NCBI GenBank assembly: GCA_002869095.1 | Contig: PKTO01000241.1 | Span: forward strand, 1-7,630 | Direction of reading: 5' to 3' | Length of the DNA: 7,630 nucleotides | DNA from: Clostridiales bacterium | GTDB taxonomy: Bacteria; Bacillota; Clostridia; Peptostreptococcales; BM714 | In this document: one piece after another, positions 1 through 5,425 of the stretch | Position numbering within the stretch: position 1 is the first letter of the stretch | How the letters are laid out: each line of letters opens with the position of its first letter | Program-made: the position numbers and the translations under genes | The notes under the pieces: model-generated | Database searches by the model: none | Seen by the model: only the letters and a program-made list of their open reading frames with translations | Told to the model about the DNA's origin: nothing

Positions 1-769
1 CGATTTCGCCGTATATTTTTGCGTTTCTGGCCTTTGCATGCTCAAGGGTCTCAAGAACCATCATCCCTGACCCCTCGGCCATTACAAAGCCATCCCTTTC
101 AACATCGAAAGGTATTGATGCGCGCGAGGGATCGTCTTTTGTGGACAGCGCCGTCATGGCTTCGAATCCCGCCACTCCAAGAAGTGTTACGGCGGCCTCG
201 GTTCCTCCCGCGATTATGATGTCGGCATATCCGTACTGCAAGTTCCTGAATGCTTCGCCTAGCGCATTGGTTCCTGAAGCGCAAGCAGTTACAACGGTGT
301 TGCAAAGTCCCTTTGCTCCAAGAGCTATGGCGACGTTTCCGGAAGCCATGTTTACGATTGACATCGGTATGAAGAAGGGGGATATCCGCTTTGGTCCCCT
401 GCTTTGCAGCTTTCCCGCCTGCTCCTCTATTGTTCCGAGTCCGCCTATACCCGAGCCCACTATTACGCCCATGCGTTCCGGATTGTAGTCGGCTTTCTCA
501 AGCCCTGAGTCTTCGAATGCCTGTTTCGAGGCCGCTATGGCGAACTGAGTATATCTGTCCATACGCTTGGCTTCTTTTTTGTCTATATATTGCACCGGGT
601 CAAATCCTTTGACTTCGCCGGCAACACTGACTTTGATTTCGCTTGCATCGAATGCGGTTATGAAATCTATTCCTGGTTTTGTTTCCTTTATACTTTCCCA
701 AAAGGTCTCGATATCGTTGCCTATGGGGGAAACGGCTCCCATTCCTGTTATTACCACTCTTTTTTTCAT
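1..769 (-). CDS. fabF: 3-oxoacyl-ACP synthase II (FabF), 3' end missing
   Basis: This is the elongating condensing enzyme of FASII, joining malonyl-ACP to a growing acyl-ACP in the cytosol. Reading the minus strand from the ATG at 769 gives 256 uninterrupted codons up to the window edge, against about 410 for a whole FabF. The start MKKRVVITGMGAVSPIG is typical of the family. The nucleophile elbow TACASGTNALGEAF places the catalytic Cys at residue 163, the usual position, and GSGIGGL (105-111) and FDVERDGFVMAEG (221-233) are also family hallmarks. The two active-site histidines lie in the missing C-terminal third. A GGAGGATGAAC ribosome binding site sits in the 11-nt gap after the fabG stop, so it is co-transcribed as the seventh gene of the operon. 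Truncation is only by the window edge. The thiolase-fold motifs leave little doubt about the call. Confidence 0.97.
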   Translation of the reverse strand, partial: MKKRVVITGMGAVSPIGNDIETFWESIKETKPGIDFITAFDASEIKVSVAGEVKGFDPVQYIDKKEAKRMDRYTQFAIAASKQAFEDSGLEKADYNPERMGVIVGSGIGGLGTIEEQAGKLQSRGPKRISPFFIPMSIVNMASGNVAIALGAKGLCNTVVTACASGTNALGEAFRNLQYGYADIIIAGGTEAAVTLLGVAGFEAMTALSTKDDPSRASIPFDVERDGFVMAEGSGMMVLETLEHAKARNAKIYGEI

Positions 770-780
770 GTTCATCCTCC

Positions 781-1521
781 TTACATCACCATGCCGCCGT
801 CGACATGAAGCACTTGTCCCGTAACATAATCTGCAGAATCCGAAGCCAGAAAAGCGACAGCTTCGGCAACGTCTTCAGGCAAACCAAGCCGTCCCAGCGG
901 TATCCCGGAAATCATTCCGTCCTTCGCTTTTTCTACGAGGTCTTTTGTCATATCCGTTTCTATGAATCCCGGCGCTACCGCGTTTACGGTGATATTTCTG
1001 CCGGCAAGTTCCCTTGCCGCCGATTTGGTCATTCCTATCACACCGGCCTTCGATGCCGAATAATTTATCTGGCCCGCATTTCCTGAAACTCCCACAACGG
1101 AAGCCATATTAACAATTTTGCCCGATCTCTGCTTCATCATGATTTTGGCTGCGTGTTTTATGCAGTTGTAGCTGCCCTTCAGGTTGACCCGTATGACAGA
1201 GTCGAAGTCCTCTTCCTTCATTTGAATTATCAGTTTGTCCTTAGTGATTCCGGCGTTGTTCACCAGTATGTCCAGTGATCCGTATGTTTCCTTTGCTACT
1301 TTCATGAGTTCCTTCGCATCATCAGAATTTGAAACATCGCCTTTCACCTTCACGGCCTTTATGCCGTCTTTTTCAAGCGATTCGATCAATTCGTCCATCG
1401 CGGCGTCGTTGCTTCTGTAGCTAAGCACCAGATTTGCTCCGGCCTTTCCGAGTCGAACCGCAACAGCCTTTCCTATTCCCCTGCTTGCACCCGTGATTAC
1501 AGCCGTCTTACCCTTCAACAT
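781..1521 (-). CDS. fabG: 3-oxoacyl-ACP reductase (FabG)
   Basis: FabG is an NADPH-dependent short-chain dehydrogenase that reduces 3-oxoacyl-ACP to 3-hydroxyacyl-ACP, the first reduction of each FASII cycle. The 246-residue product has the family's normal length. Visible motifs are the cofactor loop TGASRGIG (10-17), NNAG (88-91), and the complete catalytic tetrad Asn113, Ser141, Tyr154 and Lys158 (within NYSASK). The PGFIETDMT segment and the C-terminal VTGQVLHVDGGM are diagnostic of FabG rather than of a generic dehydrogenase. The start ATG overlaps the end of fabD by 7 nt and has an AGGTGA ribosome binding site 6 nt upstream, inside fabD, which suggests translational coupling. It lies between fabD and fabF, as expected for a FASII operon. 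Confidence 0.97.
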   Translation of the reverse strand: MLKGKTAVITGASRGIGKAVAVRLGKAGANLVLSYRSNDAAMDELIESLEKDGIKAVKVKGDVSNSDDAKELMKVAKETYGSLDILVNNAGITKDKLIIQMKEEDFDSVIRVNLKGSYNCIKHAAKIMMKQRSGKIVNMASVVGVSGNAGQINYSASKAGVIGMTKSAARELAGRNITVNAVAPGFIETDMTKDLVEKAKDGMISGIPLGRLGLPEDVAEAVAFLASDSADYVTGQVLHVDGGMVM

Positions 1522-2537
1522 GCCTTATCACCTATCTTTCCTTTTTTTTTAGCGGTCAACCGGTTTATGCTTTCGATTGTAACATTCGCCTTGGGCGAAA
1601 GTGTTTCAACCGCTTTTTCGAGGGATTTGACGTCCTCTATGTTGATTATCCTACGTTTCACTTTTTCTTTCTTTCCTATTTTCTTTATGAATCCGCTAAG
1701 GGTCTTACCCGGTCCTATTTCAACAAAGGTGTCGACTCCGTCGTTGACCATCCTCTGGATGCTTTTTTCCCATTGGACCGGCTTCATGACCTGATTCTTT
1801 AATATGTCCTTAATGTGGTCTTTGTTTTCGATGTATTCGGCGAATACATTCGATACAAGCGGGATGTTCAGATCCTCGAATTTTATGCTCTTGAGTTCTT
1901 CAGCAAGCTTGTCGGCCGCGGGCCTGAGCATGGAAGTGTGAAACGGCGCGCTCACCTTGAGTGGAGCCACAAGCTTTGCGCCCTTTTCCTTTGCAAATTG
2001 CGAAGCCTTTTCTACGGCTTCAATTTCCCCGCCTATCACAATCTGGCCGGGGCAATTGAAATTCGCGCACTCGACAATGCCGTACCGCTTGGCTTCGTCC
2101 ACGGCTTCCTGAACCTTTTCCTCGTCCAAGCCTATTATGGCGGCCATTGTGCCCTTTCCTTCGGGCACGGCATCCTGCATGTATCTGCCGCGTTTCTTAA
2201 CCAGCTTCACCGCGGCGGCAAAAGCAAGCGCTCCCGCAGCCACAAGCGCGGTATACTCTCCCAGGCTAAGCCCCGCCACGACATCGGGTTTCAGGCCTTT
2301 TTCCTCGGCAGCTTTAAGTGCCGCCATGCTTGTTGTAAGAACCGCAGGCTGGGTGTTTTCGGTCAAATTGAGTTCATCCTGGTTTCCTTCTGTAACCATC
2401 TTGGTCAAATCCATTTCCAAAGCCTCGTCGGCCTCATCAAATACATCCTTGCTGCTTTTATATTTCTCTATAAGGTCTTTTCCCATGCCTATATATTGCG
2501 ATCCCTGGCCGGAAAATAAAAATCCTATTTTGCCCAT
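1515..2537 (-). CDS. fabD: Malonyl-CoA:ACP transacylase (FabD)
   Basis: FabD transfers the malonyl group from malonyl-CoA to the phosphopantetheine of AcpP, supplying the extender unit for FabH and FabF. Motifs are GQGSQ (10-14), the nucleophile elbow GLSLGEY with catalytic Ser91, the substrate-binding Arg116 in KKRGRYMQ, the VPEGKGTMAAI segment, and His200 in SAPFH, which completes the Ser-His pair. The 340-residue product is longer than the usual 305-315. The excess is a lysine-rich tail after about residue 313, encoded through a run of nine adenines (1542-1550 on the complement), and it ends by overlapping fabG. The ribosome binding site AGGAGGG overlaps the fabK stop codon and lies 6 nt before the ATG. 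The function is clear; the role of the tail is unknown. Confidence 0.96.
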   Translation of the reverse strand: MGKIGFLFSGQGSQYIGMGKDLIEKYKSSKDVFDEADEALEMDLTKMVTEGNQDELNLTENTQPAVLTTSMAALKAAEEKGLKPDVVAGLSLGEYTALVAAGALAFAAAVKLVKKRGRYMQDAVPEGKGTMAAIIGLDEEKVQEAVDEAKRYGIVECANFNCPGQIVIGGEIEAVEKASQFAKEKGAKLVAPLKVSAPFHTSMLRPAADKLAEELKSIKFEDLNIPLVSNVFAEYIENKDHIKDILKNQVMKPVQWEKSIQRMVNDGVDTFVEIGPGKTLSGFIKKIGKKEKVKRRIINIEDVKSLEKAVETLSPKANVTIESINRLTAKKKGKIGDKAC

Positions 2538-2548
2538 GTCGAGCCCTC

Positions 2549-3493
2549 CTAAATGTTAAAATCCTTTGCATTGTCGAGAAGAACCTTGAGTTCGCCGAAC
2601 ATCTCTTCGATTATTTCCGAAGCGGTCTGTTCTTTGCATACGAGCCCTGCAATCTGCCCGCTCATTATGGAACCCATCGATACGTCCCCCAGACATGCCG
2701 CTTTGTGCAAAGCTCCCCTGCCCAGTTCTTCATATTTTTCGGCAGGCACAGCTTCTTTATCCATTTTTTTATACATCCTGGCAAGCTTGTTCTTTAGGAC
2801 CCTGACCGGATGTCCCGTGGGCCTTCCCGTAACAAGCGTGTCTATATCCTTTGCTTCCAGTATTTTCTTTTTGTAGTTGTCATGGACATTGCATTCCTTT
2901 GCAACAAGAAAACGCGTACCCACCTGAACGCCTGAAGCGCCCATCATGAATGCGGCGGCAATTCCTCTTCCATCGGCAATTCCGCCGGCAGCAATTACCG
3001 GTATGTCAACGGCATCGACCACTTGAGGCAAAAGGCACATCGTCGTCAATTCCCCTATGTGGCCTCCCGCTTCGGTCCCTTCGGCGATTATGGCGTCGAC
3101 GCCGGTTCCCTCCATGCGTTTGGCCAATCCTACCGACGGGACAACCGGTATTATTTTCACATCGTTTTCGCGCCACTTCTTTATATACTTGCCGGGATTT
3201 CCGGCCCCTGTGACTATGACCTTGACCTTTTCTTCCCATACAACCTCTGCCACCTCTTCGACAAAAGGACTCAGGAGCATGACATTTACCCCGAAGGGTT
3301 TGTCCGTCAGGGTTTTCGCTTTCCTTATTTGTTCCTTCACCCATTGTCCGGGCGCGTTGCCTGCGGCTATTATTCCCAGGCCTCCGGCATTCGATACCGC
3401 GGCAGCCAGCTCCGCATCCGAAATCCATGCCATCCCCCCCTGTATTATGGGGTAATCTATACCTATCAAGTCCTTGAATTTATTCTTCGCCAT
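2549..3493 (-). CDS. fabK: Enoyl-ACP reductase II (FabK), FMN-dependent
   Basis: FabK is a TIM-barrel flavoprotein of the nitronate monooxygenase superfamily that reduces trans-2-enoyl-ACP to acyl-ACP with NAD(P)H through FMN, the last step of each elongation cycle. The 314-residue product shows the N-terminal IIQGGMAWIS (16-25), NAGGLGIIAAGN (35-46), the GTEAGGHIGE loop with the active-site His145, and the FMN-phosphate segments IAAGGIADGRG (167-177) and GASGVQVGTRF (185-195). I chose the ATG at 3493, 5 nt after a GGGGAGG ribosome binding site. The TTG one codon upstream would sit only 2 nt from it. The place between acpP and fabD is the same as in streptococcal operons and supports FabK over a degradative nitronate monooxygenase. 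No fabI is visible, so this is probably the main enoyl reductase. Confidence 0.94.
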   Translation of the reverse strand: MAKNKFKDLIGIDYPIIQGGMAWISDAELAAAVSNAGGLGIIAAGNAPGQWVKEQIRKAKTLTDKPFGVNVMLLSPFVEEVAEVVWEEKVKVIVTGAGNPGKYIKKWRENDVKIIPVVPSVGLAKRMEGTGVDAIIAEGTEAGGHIGELTTMCLLPQVVDAVDIPVIAAGGIADGRGIAAAFMMGASGVQVGTRFLVAKECNVHDNYKKKILEAKDIDTLVTGRPTGHPVRVLKNKLARMYKKMDKEAVPAEKYEELGRGALHKAACLGDVSMGSIMSGQIAGLVCKEQTASEIIEEMFGELKVLLDNAKDFNI

Positions 3494-3529
3494 CAAAACC
3501 TCCCCTTTCCAGAGTATGCCTCTGATGGA

Positions 3530-3757
3530 TTACTTGTTCGCTTCCACATATCGGACGACATCTCCGACTGTAAGAAGTTTTTCCGTTTCTTCTTCTTCGA
3601 CTTCTATTCCAAAAGCCTCTTCGACCGCCATCACAACCTGGACTATGTCCAACGAATCGGCGTCCAAATCGTCCTTTATGTTGCTTTCCATCAGTACTTC
3701 CTCTGCTTCAACTCCCAATTCGTCCACTAGAATTCCTTTGATTTTTTCAAATATCAT
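3530..3757 (-). CDS. acpP: Acyl carrier protein (AcpP)
   Basis: AcpP carries the growing chain on a 4'-phosphopantetheine arm and shuttles it between all the FASII enzymes. In streptococci its long-chain acylated form is also the corepressor of FabT. The 75-residue acidic product has the standard length and a DADSLD attachment motif with Ser35 as the modified residue. That motif is followed by the acidic helix 2 (IVQVVMAVEEAFGIEVEEEE) that contacts partner enzymes. An AAGGAG ribosome binding site lies a few nucleotides before the ATG in the 27-nt gap after fabH. A 36-nt gap to fabK holds only a weak 5-bp stem (3510-3524), not a convincing terminator. The position inside the FASII operon identifies it as the fatty-acid carrier rather than a polyketide or lipoteichoic acid carrier. 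Confidence 0.97.
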   Translation of the reverse strand: MIFEKIKGILVDELGVEAEEVLMESNIKDDLDADSLDIVQVVMAVEEAFGIEVEEEETEKLLTVGDVVRYVEANK

Positions 3758-3784
3758 TGTTTTTTCTCCTTTTTTGTTTTTCTT

Positions 3785-4765
3785 TCAGTCAAGTTGCCAT
3801 TCCACGAGTGCGGCTCCCCATGTCAATCCGCCTCCGAATCCTACAAAAATAAGCTTGTCCCCCTTCGAAAGCAAACCCTTCTTTGCCATTTCATCCAAAG
3901 CAATCGGTATGCTGGCCGAAGATGTGTTCCCGAACCTTTCGAGGTTCACATAGAATTTTTCCTTGTCAAATTTCATTTTCCCCGCAACATACTCGAACAT
4001 TCTGTCGTTCGCCTGATGCGGAACTATATACTTTACTTCGCTCAACTCGATGCCGGTCCCGCCAAGAACATCCTTCAAGGCCTTCCTCATTATGCGCGTG
4101 GCAAATTTGAATATTTCCTTTCCGTTCATGGACAGATAATTATCCCCGGTTTCCGGAATTTCCATGAAGGGATTGACGACATTTCTGGATTTCGAAACCA
4201 GATTGCCTTCAATGTCGCCTTTGGAGCCTGTCACCGTATTTATTATTCCATGCTCGGCCGACGCCTTCAAAACAACCGCTCCGGCTCCGTCTCCGAAAAG
4301 GACGCATGTGTTTCTGTCTTCCCAGTCTATTACCTTCGACATTACCTCGGAGCTCACCACCAGAATGTTTTTCGCCTTGCCGGCTCTTATGAAGCTGTCC
4401 GCAACATCCAATCCGTAAAGGAATCCCGAGCATGCCGCCGAAATGTCAAAAGCCGCAGCATTTTCCGCCCCAAGCCTTCTTTGCACCAGGCAGGCCGTTG
4501 CAGGCGTAAAATAATCCGGAGTCAGTGTCGAAAGAATTATCATGTCCAGATCCTCCGGGCTCATGCCCGCATTTTCAAGTGCCGCTTCAGACGCCTTGAG
4601 CGCCAGATCCGACGTGTTTTCCCCCGTCGATATTCTTCTTTCCTTTATTCCGGTTCTGGTTCTGATCCATTCATCGCTTGTTTCAACCAGTTCCGACAAC
4701 ATATGGTTGTCAACGATTTTTTCAGGTACATAAGTGCCTGTGCCAATGATGTTGGCGTAATTCAT
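3785..4765 (-). CDS. fabH: 3-oxoacyl-ACP synthase III (FabH)
   Basis: FabH starts fatty acid synthesis by condensing an acyl-CoA primer, such as acetyl-CoA or branched acyl-CoA, with malonyl-ACP. The 326-residue protein has the complete Cys-His-Asn triad: Cys112 in SAACSGF, His250 in PHQAN, and Asn280 in GNTSSASIP. The N-terminal ETSDEWIRTRTGI segment and the C-terminal FGGGLTWGA are family signatures. The ATG follows a GAAAGGGGTG ribosome binding site in the 14-nt gap after fabT. Its place as the first biosynthetic gene after the regulator matches streptococcal clusters. Primer preference (straight or branched) cannot be read reliably from the sequence alone. Confidence 0.96.
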   Translation of the reverse strand: MNYANIIGTGTYVPEKIVDNHMLSELVETSDEWIRTRTGIKERRISTGENTSDLALKASEAALENAGMSPEDLDMIILSTLTPDYFTPATACLVQRRLGAENAAAFDISAACSGFLYGLDVADSFIRAGKAKNILVVSSEVMSKVIDWEDRNTCVLFGDGAGAVVLKASAEHGIINTVTGSKGDIEGNLVSKSRNVVNPFMEIPETGDNYLSMNGKEIFKFATRIMRKALKDVLGGTGIELSEVKYIVPHQANDRMFEYVAGKMKFDKEKFYVNLERFGNTSSASIPIALDEMAKKGLLSKGDKLIFVGFGGGLTWGAALVEWQLD

Positions 4766-4779
4766 TCAGCCACCCCTTT

Positions 4780-5229
4780 CTATTTGTCTGCTTGATATTT
4801 CTTTTTAAAATATTCATTCAGATTGTCAAGCGCCTTAATCAGCTGCTTGTTATCCTGTATTTTTAAATCTTCCATAACACCGTTTACCATGCCTTCATGG
4901 AATCTTGCGTGCATCAGATACGCTTCCTTGCCTTTGTTGGTCAGGTTTATTTCTACAATCCGCCGATCCTGCTGGTTCCTGTTTCTTTCGACATACCCTT
5001 TTTTGACCAGGCGATTGATGGACGTGGTGAGTGTTCCGATGGTAATATTGAGCTTCTTAGCTACAGCGCTCATGGATTGAGGTTTACCCAAACCTATTTG
5101 CTCTATTGTATGCATCTCCGTCATGGACAGAAGACAGCCCATTCGCTTGAGTTCCTTCTCCTCTATGTTGAGAATGTTCCAAAACAGCTCCACAAGTATT
5201 TCGTTCAGGACTCTTGAAGTATCAGACAA
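4780..5229 (-). CDS. fabT: MarR-family transcriptional repressor of fatty acid synthesis (FabT)
   Basis: This is a 149-residue MarR-type winged-helix regulator. The helix-turn-helix spans roughly residues 36-80 (SMSAVAKKLNITIGTL, then TSINRLVKKGYVERN). The wing with the conserved DRR (88-90) follows, and then helices for dimerisation up to residue 140. As first gene of a FASII operon in the streptococcal order it is best called FabT, which represses fab genes and binds tighter when long-chain acyl-ACP is present (established in streptococci, inferred here). Two palindromes of FabT-box type lie at its own promoter and one at the divergent promoter, implying autoregulation. The start is TTG. 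No in-frame ATG occurs before Met30, inside the conserved fold, and an excellent AAGGAGGTGA site lies 6 nt upstream. Another MarR repressor of lipid genes is possible but less likely. Confidence 0.9.
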   Translation of the reverse strand: MSDTSRVLNEILVELFWNILNIEEKELKRMGCLLSMTEMHTIEQIGLGKPQSMSAVAKKLNITIGTLTTSINRLVKKGYVERNRNQQDRRIVEINLTNKGKEAYLMHARFHEGMVNGVMEDLKIQDNKQLIKALDNLNEYFKKKYQADK

Positions 5230-5235
5230 AACCCG

Positions 5236-5245
5236 TCACCTCCTT
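5236..5245 (-). promoter_or_regulatory. Ribosome binding site deciding the TTG start of fabT
   Basis: AAGGAGGTGA on the minus strand is a near-perfect complement of the 16S rRNA 3' end and lies 6 nt before the TTG at 5229. The GTG inside it reads into a stop after five codons, so it cannot be the start. This supports a TTG start, which may keep repressor translation modest. Confidence 0.8.
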
Positions 5246-5265
5246 AAGCGTTTGTCCACATTCGT

Positions 5266-5290
5266 TAATGCTTTGACATTCAAAGCATTA
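5266..5290. promoter_or_regulatory. FabT-box-like palindrome 1 (fabT leader)
   Basis: This is a perfect inverted repeat: TAATGCTTTGA, a CAT spacer, then TCAAAGCATTA, giving 11-bp arms. The core TTTGA-NNN-TCAAA matches the pattern of FabT operators in lactic acid bacteria. It lies about 10 nt downstream of the predicted fabT transcription start, so a bound repressor could block clearance or elongation by RNA polymerase. Its centre is 23 bp from that of box 2. It is the most symmetric of the three sites and perhaps the strongest. Confidence 0.75.
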
Positions 5291-5292
5291 TT

Positions 5293-5309
5293 GTTTTGAC
5301 TTTCAAAGT
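5293..5309. promoter_or_regulatory. FabT-box-like palindrome 2, overlapping the fabT -10 box
   Basis: TTTGA-CTT-TCAAA (5295-5307) forms a 5-bp inverted repeat with 3-nt spacer, inside the 17-nt box GTTTTGACTTTCAAAGT. It overlaps the -10 hexamer of the fabT operon promoter and covers the predicted start site near 5300. Repressor binding would therefore exclude RNA polymerase. The flanks are less symmetric than those of box 1. Confidence 0.75.
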
Positions 5310-5335
5310 ATATACCGGATCAAATTCTTTGTCAA
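5307..5335 (-). promoter_or_regulatory. Housekeeping sigma-factor promoter of the fabT-fabF operon
   Basis: On the minus strand, TTGACA (5335-5330) is followed by a 17-nt spacer and TATACT (5312-5307). The -35 matches the consensus and the -10 matches five of six bases. Transcription should start near 5300, giving a leader of about 70 nt that contains palindrome 1 and the fabT ribosome binding site. No other promoter as strong was noticed within the operon. Confidence 0.85.
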
Positions 5336-5357
5336 TGTTTTTTCCTTCGTGCAAAGG

Positions 5358-5386
5358 TTGACAGAAAAAGGCCTTTTGCTTATACT
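5358..5386 (+). promoter_or_regulatory. Housekeeping sigma-factor promoter of the FabX-like flavoprotein gene
   Basis: TTGACA (5358-5363), a 17-nt spacer and TATACT (5381-5386) form a strong promoter. Its hexamers and spacing are identical to those of the divergent fabT promoter, and the two -35 boxes lie back to back 22 bp apart. Predicted initiation near 5393 gives a short leader of about 33 nt before the ATG at 5426. Confidence 0.87.
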
Positions 5387-5400
5387 TTGAATATCAAAGC
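5384..5400. promoter_or_regulatory. FabT-box-like palindrome 3, overlapping the flavoprotein gene -10 box
   Basis: CTTTGA-ATA-TCAAAG is a 6-bp inverted repeat with 3-nt spacer, within ACTTTGAATATCAAAGC. It begins inside the -10 hexamer and covers the predicted start site, exactly as box 2 does on the other promoter. Binding by FabT would repress this gene together with the FASII operon. Confidence 0.77.
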
Positions 5401-5425
5401 ATTTAAAACAACCTTAAAGGAGACT

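Noticed and set aside
1815..2519. Plus-strand open frame opposite fabD
   Set aside because: Antisense shadow of fabD with no ribosome binding site or family motif.
3510..3524. CAGAG/CTCTG stem in the acpP-fabK gap
   Set aside because: Only 5 bp, with no U tract on the coding strand and immediately before the fabK ribosome binding site; too weak to call a terminator or processing site.
3794..4795. Long open frame on the plus strand (333 codons) opposite fabH
   Set aside because: It is fully antisense to fabH, which has complete catalytic motifs. The translated frame has no recognisable domain; it is a codon-usage shadow.
5330..5363. Inverted repeat TGTCAA/TTGACA between the divergent promoters
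   Set aside because: It is explained by the two opposed -35 hexamers and need not be a separate operator.
5387..5425. TTG at 5387 as an upstream start for the FabX-like protein
   Set aside because: It lies within the operator and before the predicted transcription start, and has no ribosome binding site. The AAAGGAG at 5416 fits the ATG at 5426 or the TTG at 5432.
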